The notes: generated by a model from the letters alone, not told the origin. Positions 46,651-55,059 are shown, counted from the stretch's first letter. The stretch: DNA of 64,000 bases from Streptomyces klenkii (GCF_003626645.1 NZ_RBAM01000007.1:434001-498000); one strand, 5' to 3'. Made by a program: numbers and translations.

Positions 46651-49170
46651 CTACTCCGCCTTGATGGCGGACAGCATGTTCAGCTTGGCCGCCCGGCGGG
46701 CCGGCCACAGCGCGGCCAGCACGCCGACCAGCGCGGCGAGCAGCAGGAAGATGCCCATCCGGCCCCACGGGAGCACGAGCTCGTAGGTGTTGAGGGCCTT
46801 GCTGATGAGGTCACCGGCCGCCCAGCCGAAGAAGACGCCCAGACCCACGCCCATCACACCGCCGAAGAGCGAGATGACCAGCGACTCCAGACGGACCATC
46901 CGCTTGATGCCCTTGCGGTCCAGGCCGATGGCGCGCAGCATGCCGATCTCCTGCTGACGCTCGAAGACGGACATCGCCAGGGTGTTGACGACACCGAGGA
47001 CGGCGACGATCACGGCCATGGCCAGCAGGCCGTAGAGCATGTTCAGCAGCAGGTTGATGCCCTTGGCGATGCCGTTGGAGATGTCCTGCTTGGTCTGGAT
47101 CTGGATGGCGGGGTTGTCGCCGAGGGCCTTGCGCAGCGAGTCCTTGGTGGCCTCGCTCGCGCCGGACTTGGTCTTGACCATCACCTGCTTGTCGTCGACC
47201 AGGCTCTGGTGCGGGGCCAGGGTCTTGGTGTCGACCCACACGCCGCGCATCAGGTCGTTGCCCTTGTAGATGCCGGAGACGGTCAGGCGGCCCTTCTTGC
47301 CGTCCTCGAAGGTGACGTCGAGGGACGAGCCGAGCTTCCAGTGGTTGCTGCGGGAGGTGGCGTCGTCGATGACGACCTTGTCGCCGGAGAGCCCGGCGAT
47401 ACCGCCCGCCGTGAACTCCAGGCGCGTCAGCTCGCCGATGGCCGCGCCGTTGACGCCGGTGAGGCTCTGGTGCTCGCCGCCGATGCGGGCCGGGGAGGTG
47501 CGCAGGGGGCTGGTGGCGGTGACGTCCGGGTGCCCGGCGAGCTTCTTCTCCACATCGGTGGACAGCGAGGTCATGCTGGCCATGGAGACGACGTAGTCGG
47601 CCTTCAGCGAGCCGGTGGCCATCTCGTCGATGGCCTGCTGGACGCTGCCGGCGATCACGGTCAGGCCGGTGATCAGGGTGAGGCCGATCATCAGCGCGGA
47701 GGCGGTGGCGGCGGTGCGGCGCGGGTTGCGCACCGCGTTCTGCCGGGCGAGCTTGCCGGAGATCCCGAAGAGGCGCATGACCGGTGCCGCGGCGGCGATC
47801 ACCGGGCGGGACAGCAGCGGGGTCAGGACGAAGACGCCGATCATGACGACGGCCGCGCCCAGACCCAGCATGGTGGAGCTGCTCGCCGTCAGCACGACGG
47901 CCGCGCCGAGGGCGGTGAGGGCGCCGCCGATGCTGTTGCGGACCACCAGGGACTTGGTGGTGGCCACGGCGTGCACGCTGTTCATCGCGGCGACCGGCGG
48001 GATCTTGGCGGCGCGGCGGCCGGGCAGCCAGGCGGCCAGCATGGTGACGACGATGCCGACGCCCAGGGCGGTCAGGATCGTGCTGGGAGCGATCACCAGC
48101 GGGCCGTCGGGGATGCTGGAGCCCGTGCTGCCGATCAGCGAGCGCAGTCCGGCGCCGATGCCGATGCCCGCGACGAGACCGGCCACGCCGGCGACGGCGC
48201 CGACGACGAACGCCTCGATGAGCACGGAGCGGGTGACCTGGCGGCGGCTCGCGCCGACCGCGCGCATCAGCGCCAGCTCCTTGGTGCGCTGGGCGACCAG
48301 CATGGTGAAGGTGTTGGCGATGATGAAGATGCCGACGAAGAGCGAGATGCCCGCGAAGACCAGCAGGCTGGTGCGCATGCCGTCCATGCTCTGGGCGATG
48401 ATCCTGGCCTCGTCGTCGGCCAGCTCCTTGCCGGTGACCGACTCGGCGTCCTTCGGCAGGACCTTGTCGATGCCGGACTTCAGCGCGGCCTGCGAGGTGC
48501 CGGCGGCGGCCTTCACGTCGATCTGGCTGAACTCACCGGGCTTGCCGTAGAGCTTCTGCGCGGTGGGGGTGTCGAAGAGGGCGAGGCTGCCGCCCGCGGA
48601 GACGTTGCCGTCCTCGGTGCTGAAGATGCCGGTGACGCGCTGGCTGAGGACCGGGCCGTCGACGGAGATCCGGACGGTGTCGCCGACCTTGTAGCCGGCG
48701 CGGTCGGCGGTCTTCGCGTCGAGCGCGATCTCGCCGGCGCCGTGCGGCGCGCGGCCTGACTTCATCGGATAGCGGGCGTCCTTGCCGCCGGGGCCCGGGT
48801 AGTAGTTGGCGCCCGAGGAGGAGAAGCCCTCGCCTATGAGCTTGCCGTGTTTGTCGGCGATGGCGGCGAAGCCGCCCACGGAGCCGGTCGCCGAGGCGGC
48901 GCCGGGCACCGCGGCGACCTTGTCGAGCAGGCCCTGGGTGAGCTTGGGGGCCGCACCGGGGTTGCCCTCGTCACCGCCGCGGTGGTGGGGCTGGACGGCC
49001 ACGTCGACGTGGTCGTAGCCCTTCTGGGAGCTCTTCTGGTAGGCGTCGGAGATGGTCGAGGTGAAGACCAGGGTGCCGGAGACGAAGGCCACGCCGAGCA
49101 TCACGGCGAGTACGGTCATCAGCAGCCGGGCCTTGTGCGCGAGGACGTTGCGCAAGGCGGTACGGAACAT
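46651..49170 (-). CDS. FtsX-like ABC permease, second pair
   Basis: The 839-residue membrane protein has an N-terminal helix LLMTVLAVMLGVAFVSGTLV, an extracytoplasmic MacB-like domain (about 40-240), FtsX core with helices and the coupling segment LVAQRTKELALMRAVGASRR (about 280), middle helices, a second extracytoplasmic domain (about 510-695), and a second FtsX domain with MSVFERQQEIGMLRAIGLDR before the last three helices. The layout and many motifs match the permease at 17965-20547. ATG at 49170; a weak CAGGA lies upstream. The ATPase gene ends 73 bases upstream, slightly wider spacing than in the first pair. Substrate unknown. Confidence 0.92.
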   Translation of the reverse strand: MFRTALRNVLAHKARLLMTVLAVMLGVAFVSGTLVFTSTISDAYQKSSQKGYDHVDVAVQPHHRGGDEGNPGAAPKLTQGLLDKVAAVPGAASATGSVGGFAAIADKHGKLIGEGFSSSGANYYPGPGGKDARYPMKSGRAPHGAGEIALDAKTADRAGYKVGDTVRISVDGPVLSQRVTGIFSTEDGNVSAGGSLALFDTPTAQKLYGKPGEFSQIDVKAAAGTSQAALKSGIDKVLPKDAESVTGKELADDEARIIAQSMDGMRTSLLVFAGISLFVGIFIIANTFTMLVAQRTKELALMRAVGASRRQVTRSVLIEAFVVGAVAGVAGLVAGIGIGAGLRSLIGSTGSSIPDGPLVIAPSTILTALGVGIVVTMLAAWLPGRRAAKIPPVAAMNSVHAVATTKSLVVRNSIGGALTALGAAVVLTASSSTMLGLGAAVVMIGVFVLTPLLSRPVIAAAAPVMRLFGISGKLARQNAVRNPRRTAATASALMIGLTLITGLTVIAGSVQQAIDEMATGSLKADYVVSMASMTSLSTDVEKKLAGHPDVTATSPLRTSPARIGGEHQSLTGVNGAAIGELTRLEFTAGGIAGLSGDKVVIDDATSRSNHWKLGSSLDVTFEDGKKGRLTVSGIYKGNDLMRGVWVDTKTLAPHQSLVDDKQVMVKTKSGASEATKDSLRKALGDNPAIQIQTKQDISNGIAKGINLLLNMLYGLLAMAVIVAVLGVVNTLAMSVFERQQEIGMLRAIGLDRKGIKRMVRLESLVISLFGGVMGVGLGVFFGWAAGDLISKALNTYELVLPWGRMGIFLLLAALVGVLAALWPARRAAKLNMLSAIKAE

Positions 49171-49243
49171 GGTCTGTGTGTCCTGGGGGAGGGGGCCCGT
49201 GCCGGGCCGTCGTCGGGAGGCTGGGGAGCGGCGGAGCCGTCTC

Positions 49244-50026
49244 TCAGCTCGTGCGGCCCTTGGCGTCGAAGCGCTTCATGCGGTCGAGGACCGCGTCCGC
49301 GGTGGGCTCGCGCATCTCGTCGACGATGCGGCCGTCGGCGAGGAAGACCACGCGGTCCGCGTAGGAGGCGGCCACGGGGTCGTGGGTGACCATGACGACG
49401 GTCTGGCCGAGCTCGCGCACCGAATTGCGCAGGAAGCCCAGGACCTCCGCGCCGGAGCGCGAGTCCAGGTTTCCGGTGGGCTCGTCCGCGAACATGATCT
49501 CGGGCTTGCCGGCCAGGGCGCGGGCGACCGCCACGCGCTGCTGCTGGCCGCCGGAGAGCTGGTTGGGGCGGTGCTTGAGGCGCCCGGAGAGGCCGACGGT
49601 GTCGACGACCATGTCCAGCCACTGCCGGTCGGGCTTCCGGCCGGCGATGTCCATCGGCAGGGTGATGTTCTCCAGGGCGGTCAGCGTCGGCAGGAGGTTG
49701 AACGCCTGGAAGATGAAGCCGATCTTGTCGCGCCGCAGCCGCGTGAGCTTCTTGTCGTTCAGCGTGGTCAGCTCGGTGTCGCCGATCGTGGCCGAGCCGC
49801 CGGAGACGGAGTCCAGGCCGGCCATGCAGTGCATCAGCGTGGACTTGCCGGAGCCCGAGGGGCCCATGATCGCGGTGAACTCGGACTGGCGGAACTCGAC
49901 GGAGACCGCGTCCAGCGCGACGACCCGCGTCTCGCCCTGTCCGTAGACCTTGGAGAGGCCCGTGGCGCGGGCTGCCACTGCCGTGGGGCGGGCGGCGGTC
50001 TGGACGCCGTAGGGGGAGGTGGTCAC
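49244..50026 (-). CDS. ABC transporter ATP-binding protein (MacB/LolD type), second pair
   Basis: The 260-residue ATPase has Walker A GPSGSGKST, Q-loop FQAFNLLPTLTALEN, signature LSGGQQQRVAVARALAG, Walker B IMFADEPTGNLD and switch MVTHDPVAAS. It is very similar along its length to the ATPase at 17180-17968, including the N-terminal TAVAARA and the ending ADAVLDRMKRFDAKGR. GTG at 50026 with AGGAG about 8 bases upstream. First gene of a two-gene minus-strand operon. Confidence 0.94.
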   Translation of the reverse strand: MTTSPYGVQTAARPTAVAARATGLSKVYGQGETRVVALDAVSVEFRQSEFTAIMGPSGSGKSTLMHCMAGLDSVSGGSATIGDTELTTLNDKKLTRLRRDKIGFIFQAFNLLPTLTALENITLPMDIAGRKPDRQWLDMVVDTVGLSGRLKHRPNQLSGGQQQRVAVARALAGKPEIMFADEPTGNLDSRSGAEVLGFLRNSVRELGQTVVMVTHDPVAASYADRVVFLADGRIVDEMREPTADAVLDRMKRFDAKGRTS

Positions 50027-50484
50027 GGTGGCGGGCTCCTGTCGGGACGACGGTTTCGGCGGACCACTCCATCGTCGGCGCCGAACGGCCGCCCCGGATC
50101 AGACCCAGCTCCCGTTCCCGGGGCAGACCTCGGTCGGACCCGGGCCGCCGCCCCTCCTCCTTGGGTATGACACCGCGGGCGCGGCGGGGGCGGGCCGTGC
50201 GGGGCGGCGCGGGCGGCCGGGCACCCGGTCGGAAGGCGGCGAGATTGCGACAATTCCCTACCCCGCCCGGGCCTCCCCGGTGAACGGGGGGTATCGGCCC
50301 GTGGCATGTGCCTTTGGCGTCGTTCCTGCACTGATGCACCCTCAGTTGCCAATAAAATAAGACAACCTCGGGTCATCGTTCCGCTGTTTGGGGGGCGCTC
50401 CCCGGCTAGGCTCGTCCTGCTCTCCTCTTACCAGGGTGGCTCGCGCGCCTTTCCTGCCTGTACGCCTGTACACCCGAGAGCGCT
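50027..50484. other. 458-base intergenic region between ABC operon and bldA
   Basis: This divergent region holds the promoter of the minus-strand ABC operon and that of bldA. A very unusual 10-base A/T run, AATAAAATAA (50351-50360), flanked by GTTG and CAAC, stands out in the GC-rich background. TAGGCT (50407-50412) is a possible bldA -10 box, 72 bases upstream of the tRNA. No protein gene is supported. Confidence 0.5.
50407..50412 (+). promoter_or_regulatory. Possible -10 box of bldA
   Basis: TAGGCT with a weak TGTTTG 17 bases upstream (50384-50389). The start would lie about 65 bases before the mature tRNA. Confidence 0.3.
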
Positions 50485-50567
50485 GCCCGGATGGTGGAAT
50501 GCAGACACGGCGAGCTTAAACCTCGCTGGCCCTTCGGGCCGTGCCGGTTCAAGTCCGGCTCCGGGCA
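50485..50567 (+). tRNA. bldA: tRNA-Leu (anticodon TAA), bldA
   Basis: The 83-base tRNA has acceptor arms GCCCGG / CCGGGC, D-arm GGTGGAATGCAGACACGGC, anticodon stem GCGAG / CTCGC around loop CTTAAAC (anticodon TAA at 50517-50519), a long variable arm GGCCC-TTC-GGGCC typical of class II tRNA-Leu, and T-arm GCCGGTTCAAGTCCGGC. CCA is not encoded. In Streptomyces this is bldA, the only tRNA that reads the rare UUA codon, which controls aerial growth and antibiotic production through TTA-containing regulators. Confidence 0.97.
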
Positions 50568-50744
50568 CTCAGCTGCTCGGTGTCCCCCACTCTCCGTAGG
50601 GAACCGAGTGCCACCCGTTTGCGTTCTCCCCGTAGGGCGGGGGAGAGCGCCGGAAAAGATCCTTCCCAAGCACGAGCGCATTCTTTTGCCTACCTATTAC
50701 CCTTGGTCGCAAGGCCGCGCAGGGTGGCCACGGATGGAGTGAGG

Positions 50745-51611
50745 ATGAGGAGCAGCAACCCGGTCTTCTCGCGGCGGTTCCGCGGCAACAACGGCTACGC
50801 GGGCTTCAACGCGGCGCCGCAGGCCGGGACCGCGGCCCAGGGCGGGAACCCCTACGCGCAGCCCGCCAACCCGTACGCCACCGATCCCCGTCAAGGAGCT
50901 GCCCAGGGCGGCCCGGATCTCCAGCAGGGGTATCCGCAGGCCCCGGCCACCACGGGCCGCATGACCATGGACGACGTCGTCATGCGCACCGGCATGACGC
51001 TCGGCACGGTCATCCTGGCCGCCGTCGCCGGCTGGGCGCTGAACGTCCCGGTCGGCATCGGCTACGGCGCGGCCCTCGTGGCCATGCTGCTGGGCCTGGC
51101 CCAGTCCATGTTCCTGCGCAAGCCGGTCCCCGCCGTGATCCTGGCGTACGCCGCGTTCGAGGGCCTCTTCCTCGGCGTGGTCAGCAAGGCCTTCAACCAC
51201 TACGCCCAGGGCGCCCCGGTCCAGGCCGTGCTCGGCACGATGCTCGTCTCGGTCGGCGTGCTCGTCGCGTACAAGACCCGCCTGATCCGCGTCGACCGCC
51301 GCTTCGTGCGCTTCGTGACGGCCGCCGTGATCGGCTTCGTCCTGCTGATGATGGCGAACCTGCTGTTCGCCGTGATCGGCGGCGGTGACGGCCTCGGCCT
51401 GCGCACCGGCTGGCTGGGCGTCCTCGTCGGCATCGCCGGCGTGCTGATCGGCGCGGCGGTCCTCGCGCTCGACTTCAAGCAGGTCGAGGACGGCATCCAG
51501 TACGGGGCGCCGCGCGAGGAGTCGTGGTTCGCGGCCTTCGGCCTCACCGTCTCGCTGGTGTGGATCTACATCCAGATGCTCCAGCTGATCGGCGTCCTCA
51601 ACGAGGACTAG
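50745..51611 (+). CDS. Bax inhibitor-1 / YccA family membrane protein
   Basis: The 288-residue protein has a Gly/Pro/Gln/Tyr-rich cytosolic N-terminus (about 1-70, with NPYAQPANPYA) and seven hydrophobic helices (from about residue 84: GTVILAAVAGWALNVPVGIG) ending WFAAFGLTVSLVWIYIQMLQ. The family signature LALDFKQVEDGIQYGAPREE is present. BI-1/TMBIM proteins are pH-dependent calcium-leak channels or protease-regulator-like membrane proteins; the bacterial role is unclear. GGAGTGAGG precedes the ATG at 50745. It lies just downstream of bldA and is followed by a strong hairpin. Confidence 0.92.
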   Translation: MRSSNPVFSRRFRGNNGYAGFNAAPQAGTAAQGGNPYAQPANPYATDPRQGAAQGGPDLQQGYPQAPATTGRMTMDDVVMRTGMTLGTVILAAVAGWALNVPVGIGYGAALVAMLLGLAQSMFLRKPVPAVILAYAAFEGLFLGVVSKAFNHYAQGAPVQAVLGTMLVSVGVLVAYKTRLIRVDRRFVRFVTAAVIGFVLLMMANLLFAVIGGGDGLGLRTGWLGVLVGIAGVLIGAAVLALDFKQVEDGIQYGAPREESWFAAFGLTVSLVWIYIQMLQLIGVLNED

Positions 51612-51643
51612 TCCTCGGACCGCTGATCTGTGAGGAAGTGTGA

Positions 51644-51677
51644 CGAAGGGCCCGGGAAGAGATTCCCGGGCCCTTCG
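51644..51677. terminator. 15-bp perfect hairpin between convergent genes
   Basis: Arms 51644-51658 and 51663-51677 with loop GAGA. It serves the Bax-inhibitor gene and possibly the convergent DUF4287 gene. Confidence 0.85.
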
Positions 51678-51748
51678 TCGTACGCGTTGTCGTCCGTGCT
51701 CGTACGTGTGCGCCGTGGGGAGTTTCCGGTTCCGGGGGGCGCTGCCGG

Positions 51749-51979
51749 TTACAGCAGCTTCCGAGCAGCCCGTCGGAGGTCGTACTCGTGGACGATCGCC
51801 TTGGCGTGGCCATATGCGAGGTCGTGCTCTCCGCGCAGCCAGCTGACCTTCTCCTCGAAGCGGAAGAGGGAAGGGCCTTCTTCGACCGTGCGCAGCCAGT
51901 CGGCGACTTCACGGCCGGTGCAGTGGGGGATTCGGGAGAGCAGGTTCCGGTGGGTCTCGTCGGAGAAGACGTGGGACAT
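51749..51979 (-). CDS. DUF4287 family small protein
   Basis: The 76-residue protein (MSHVFSDETHRNLLSRIPHC ... VSWLRGEHDLAYGHAKAIVH) fits DUF4287: a helix, a GREVADWLRTVEEGP turn, then FRFEEKVSWLRGEHDLAYGHA and a basic end. Homologues occur widely in actinobacteria; function unknown. The ATG at 51979 starts the conserved part, although the frame stays open upstream. Divergent to the gene at 52078, only 98 bases apart. Confidence 0.8.
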   Translation of the reverse strand: MSHVFSDETHRNLLSRIPHCTGREVADWLRTVEEGPSLFRFEEKVSWLRGEHDLAYGHAKAIVHEYDLRRAARKLL

Positions 51980-52040
51980 CGGCGCCTCCGGACGCGTCGA
52001 ATGATGGTCCTTCATGTCACCGTGCCCGAGTGTGCAGACG

Positions 52041-52071
52041 TTGGCAACACTCCGGCAACGGCGCATAGGCT
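52041..52071 (+). promoter_or_regulatory. Promoter of leaderless gene at 52078
   Basis: -35 TTGGCA (52041-52046), 19-base spacer, -10 TAGGCT (52066-52071), ending 6 bases before the GTG start. Confidence 0.5.
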
Positions 52072-52077
52072 CGCGCT

Positions 52078-52413
52078 GTGGATGATGTGACGTCTCTTCT
52101 GGCCGCCGTGGACGCTTTCGCCGACCGGCTGCGGGCCCTGCCGCAGTCCCGCCTGAGCAGGGGGGCGGCCGCGGAAGCGCTGTCCCTGGCCCGGGAACTG
52201 GCGGCACGGACGCAGCGGATCGAGGAACCCGGGGCCGCGGCGCCCAGGGAAATGCCCGAGGCCGGAATGTTCGCGGTCGCCGACCAAGTGGCGGTGGCGG
52301 GTCACGATTTGGCCGAAGCGCTGGCGTCAGCGTCTGGAGACGCTGACGCCGCCGGCCGGGCGGCGGAGGCGGTGGCGTTGATCGAGGCGGCAGCGAAACG
52401 GTGCGGTTTGTAG
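52078..52413 (+). CDS. Small helical protein of unknown function
   Basis: The 111-residue protein (MDDVTSLLAAVDAFADRLRA ... AEAVALIEAAAKRCGL) is Ala-rich and predicted all-helical without membrane or signal segments. I do not recognise the family. GTG at 52078 is preferred because a TAGGCT -10 box ends 6 bases upstream, the pattern of a leaderless message. It is followed by a copy of the dispersed intergenic repeat. Confidence 0.6.
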   Translation: MDDVTSLLAAVDAFADRLRALPQSRLSRGAAAEALSLARELAARTQRIEEPGAAAPREMPEAGMFAVADQVAVAGHDLAEALASASGDADAAGRAAEAVALIEAAAKRCGL

Positions 52414-52438
52414 GGGCACGTACGAGTTCGGGTAGGTT

Positions 52439-52510
52439 CGGCACCGCCGGGATTCGCCGTTGTGGCTGAGCTCCGCGGCGGCGGATTCAAGGATGCGGGG
52501 GCATCCTTGA
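52439..52510 (+). repeat. Dispersed intergenic repeat, copy 4
   Basis: CGGCACCGCCGGG, CGCCGTTGTGGCTGA, CTCCGCGGCGGC and the terminal stem-loop CAAGGATGC...GCATCCTTG. This is the copy most similar to that at 14571, with compensating changes in the terminal stem (AAGGATGC/GCATCCTT instead of AAGGGTG/CACCCTT). Confidence 0.65.
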
Positions 52511-52561
52511 CCGATCCCAGCGGTAGCGGTGCCGGGCCGGTGTCAGGCCGTTGCTCAGCCC

Positions 52562-53458
52562 CTACAGCGAAGCGATGACGCGGTCCGCGAGGACGTAGAT
52601 CTTCTCCGGGCCGCAGCCGAAGGTCAGGGCGTACGCGCCGGAGACGCCGGAGCCGCCCAGCAGGACCGGTTCCTCGCCGGCGCGCAGGGCGTCCGCGAGG
52701 CGCTCCGCGGTCTCGCGGTGCCCGGGGGTCATGCAGACGGTCGTGCCGTCGGCGAAGACGTAGACGTCGAGCGTGCCGAGCGGGCCGGGCCGCACCTCGG
52801 CCAGCGGGACGCGGGCCTGCGCGAGCTCGGTGAGCCGCTCCACGGTGGACTCGTGGTCGCCGGTGCGCGGCGGCACGGGCGAGAAGTCGGGGTGCGAGGG
52901 GTGGCGGCGGCGCGCGGCGGCCAGCTCGGGGGAGTCCGCGGCCTCGGCCTCGGCCGCGGCGGCCTCCGAGTACTCGGCGAACTCCGCGAGCGCGGCGAGC
53001 TCCGTCAGCTCCGTGAGCCCGGCCGGTTCGGCCGTCGGCTCCAGGCCCGCGAAGTCGGCCTGGCGGGGGAGGTAGAGGCCGCCGTACGGGCCCTCGGCGA
53101 GGTCGTCGCCGAGGCCGGGCAGCCCGCCCAGCAGGGAGGGGGAGTCCCCGGCGCCGCCGAGGTCGCGGGCCTCCTGGGCGGCCCAGAACGCGCGGGCCTC
53201 GGCGAGCTCCCGCTCGCGCTCCTCGGCGAGGGCGTCGGCGACCGCCGCCCGTATTTCCGCGAGCTCCGCACCGGGGGCGGGGCGCGCGGCGGGCACGGTG
53301 GCCTGCGGGGTGCGTTCGGCGGCGGCCCTGGCCTCCGCGAGGTCGGCGCGCAGGTCGGTGATCTGCCGGCGCAGGCCGCGAGTGGCGTGCAGGGCGGCGG
53401 CGCCCGCGGCCGTCGCGGTGGCCGCGGCGAGCAGCAGGGCAAGGGACATGGCGCTCAC
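52562..53458 (-). CDS. Membrane-anchored protein of unknown function
   Basis: The 298-residue protein has an N-terminal hydrophobic helix (LALLLAAATATAAGAAAL), a coiled coil (LRRQITDLRADLAEARAAAE ... ALAEERERELAEARAF), an acidic Ala/Glu middle, and a folded C-terminal part of about 100 residues (TVERLTELAQARVPLAEVRP, LGTLDVYVFADGTTVCMTPG, FGCGPEKIYVLADRVIASL). I do not recognise the family. GTG at 53458 is preceded by GGGAG; an ATG three codons later is possible. Single gene. Confidence 0.65.
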   Translation of the reverse strand: MSAMSLALLLAAATATAAGAAALHATRGLRRQITDLRADLAEARAAAERTPQATVPAARPAPGAELAEIRAAVADALAEERERELAEARAFWAAQEARDLGGAGDSPSLLGGLPGLGDDLAEGPYGGLYLPRQADFAGLEPTAEPAGLTELTELAALAEFAEYSEAAAAEAEAADSPELAAARRRHPSHPDFSPVPPRTGDHESTVERLTELAQARVPLAEVRPGPLGTLDVYVFADGTTVCMTPGHRETAERLADALRAGEEPVLLGGSGVSGAYALTFGCGPEKIYVLADRVIASL

Positions 53459-53813
53459 TGACGTACTCCCGGTTGCTATGGATCCCCCAGATTCCTACCT
53501 CAGCTTGAGGCCCGCTTTCTGGTGACCCCAGTGCAAAACGTCATGAAGCGGGCGGGACTTCCGTCCCGGACGTTGTCCCTTCAACATCTCTGACCTGCGG
53601 AAACGAATCGCCCCCGGGACGTTGGTCACATCCTGGGGGCGATTCGGTCACGGTTGCGCAAGGGGCCCGGGAAGCCGTTCCGGCTCAGCCGGGCTCAGCC
53701 CGGTTCGACTCGGCTCAGCTCAGCCGCTCGTACTTTCTGTCGCGCTTCGCTTCGTTTCCGCTGCGGGCAGGTCCCGCCCTCGTTCCTCGGGCGAGCCCTA
53801 CCCTCCGCTGCAT
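53459..53813. other. 355-base region between thiolase and the coiled-coil gene
   Basis: It holds the promoter area of the gene ending at 52562, a strong hairpin at 53605-53645, and a pair of 17-base direct repeats (first copy 53714-53730; second copy 53814-53830 overlaps the thiolase stop). No gene is supported. Confidence 0.5.
53605..53645 (-). terminator. 11-bp hairpin downstream of thiolase
   Basis: GAATCGCCCCC (53605-53615) and GGGGGCGATTC (53635-53645) pair perfectly with a 19-base loop. Confidence 0.65.
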
Positions 53814-53830
53814 CTCAGCTCAGCCGCTCG
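53714..53830. repeat. 17-base direct repeats exactly 100 bases apart at the thiolase stop
   Basis: CTCAGCTCAGCCGCTCG occurs at 53714-53730 and again at 53814-53830. The second copy contains the thiolase stop codon and its last codons (minus strand). The 83-base spacer has no recognisable content. Confidence 0.75.
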
Positions 53831-55059
53831 ATGACCATCGCCATGCCCTGGCCGCCGCCCACGCACATGGTCTCCAGGCCGAACTGCTTGTCGTGCCACT
53901 GGAGCGAGTTGATGAGCGTGCCGGTGATGCGGGCGCCCGTCATGCCGAAGGGGTGGCCGACGGCGATGGCGCCGCCGTTGACGTTGAGGCGGTCGATGTC
54001 GATGCCCAGGGCCTGGTAGGCCGGGATGACCTGGGCGGCGAACGCCTCGTTGATCTCGACCAGGTCGATGTCGCCGATGCTCATGCCGGCCCGCGCCAGC
54101 GCCTGCTTGCTGGCCTCGACCGGGCCGAAGCCCATGATCTCGGGGGAGAGGGCGGAGACGCCGGTGGAGACGATCCGGGCCAGCGGGGTCAGGCCCAGCT
54201 CGCGCGCCTTCGTGTCCGACATGATCACCAGGGCGGCGGCACCGTCGTTGAGCGGGCAGCAGTTGCCCGGGGTGACCAGGCCGTCCGCGCGGAACGAGGG
54301 CTTCAGGCCCGCCACGCCCTCCATGGTCACGCCCGCGCGCGGGCCGTCGTCCTTGCTGACGACCGTGCCGTCCGGGGTGGTGACCGGCGTGATCTCGCGC
54401 TCCCAGAAGCCGGCCTTGATGGCCTCCTCGGCGAGGTTCTGCGAGCGGACGCCGAACTCGTCCATCTCCTCGCGCGAGATGCCCTTCAGGCGGGCCAGGT
54501 TCTCGGCGGTCTGGCCCATCGCGATGTACGCGTCGGGCACGAGGCCGTCCTCGCGCGGGTCGTGCCACTCTCCCCCAGCTACCGCTGGGGGGACCCCCAT
54601 GCCCTGCTCGGCGCGCGCGGCGGTGCGGGCCTCGGCGTCGGCGAAGAACGGGTTGTGGCTGCCGGGCATGCCGTCCGAGGAGCCGTTGACGGTCCGGGAG
54701 ACCGTCTCCACGCCCGCGGAGATGAAGACGTCGCCCTCGCCGGCCTTGATGGCGTGCATCGCCATCCGGGACGTCTGGAGGGAGGAGGAGCAGTAGCGGG
54801 TGATCGTGCAGCCCGGCAGGTGGTCCATGCCCATCTGCACGGCCACGATCCGGCCGAGGTTGTGGCCCTGCTCGCCGCCGGGCAGGCCGCAGCCGAGCAT
54901 CAGGTCGTCGATGTCGCGCGGGTCGAGCCCGGGCACCTTGTCGAGCGCGGCCTTGATGATCGTCGCGGTCAGGTCGTCGGCGCGCATCTCCTTCAGCGAG
55001 CCCTTGAAGGCGCGACCGATGGGGGAGCGGGCGGTTGAGACGATCACGGCTTCGGGCAT
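53815..55059 (-). CDS. Acetyl-CoA acetyltransferase / thiolase
   Basis: The 414-residue thiolase catalyses reversible Claisen condensation or thiolysis of acyl-CoA in fatty-acid or amino-acid degradation. It has EAVIVSTARSPIGRAFKGSL (3-22), the acyl-carrying Cys90 in RYCSSSLQTSRMA, DLVEINEAFAAQVIPAYQAL, NVNGGAIAVGHPFGMTGARI with the catalytic His, and the second Cys in CVGGGQGMAMVIERLS. A stretch MGVPPAVAGGE (about 154-164) is encoded by a short palindromic element inserted in frame (see 54568-54600). ATG at 55059; the frame upstream is not conserved. A GGTCACTGTGACC palindrome lies 72 bases upstream. Confidence 0.93.
   Translation of the reverse strand: MPEAVIVSTARSPIGRAFKGSLKEMRADDLTATIIKAALDKVPGLDPRDIDDLMLGCGLPGGEQGHNLGRIVAVQMGMDHLPGCTITRYCSSSLQTSRMAMHAIKAGEGDVFISAGVETVSRTVNGSSDGMPGSHNPFFADAEARTAARAEQGMGVPPAVAGGEWHDPREDGLVPDAYIAMGQTAENLARLKGISREEMDEFGVRSQNLAEEAIKAGFWEREITPVTTPDGTVVSKDDGPRAGVTMEGVAGLKPSFRADGLVTPGNCCPLNDGAAALVIMSDTKARELGLTPLARIVSTGVSALSPEIMGFGPVEASKQALARAGMSIGDIDLVEINEAFAAQVIPAYQALGIDIDRLNVNGGAIAVGHPFGMTGARITGTLINSLQWHDKQFGLETMCVGGGQGMAMVIERLS
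54568..54600. repeat. Short palindromic element inside the thiolase gene
   Basis: CCCCCAGC (54572-54579) and GCTGGGGG (54584-54591) form a hairpin with loop TACC, followed by GACCCCC which can pair with the same G run. It reads in frame as MGVPPAVAGGE. From memory, near-identical GGGG-TCCCCCCAGCGGTAGCTGGGGGAG-type elements are scattered through many Streptomyces genomes. It is not part of the thiolase fold. Confidence 0.65.

Noticed and set aside
46612..48759. 715-codon plus-strand frame opposite the second ABC permease
   Set aside because: Asp/Gln/His-rich shadow without motifs; the minus strand encodes a complete FtsX-type permease.
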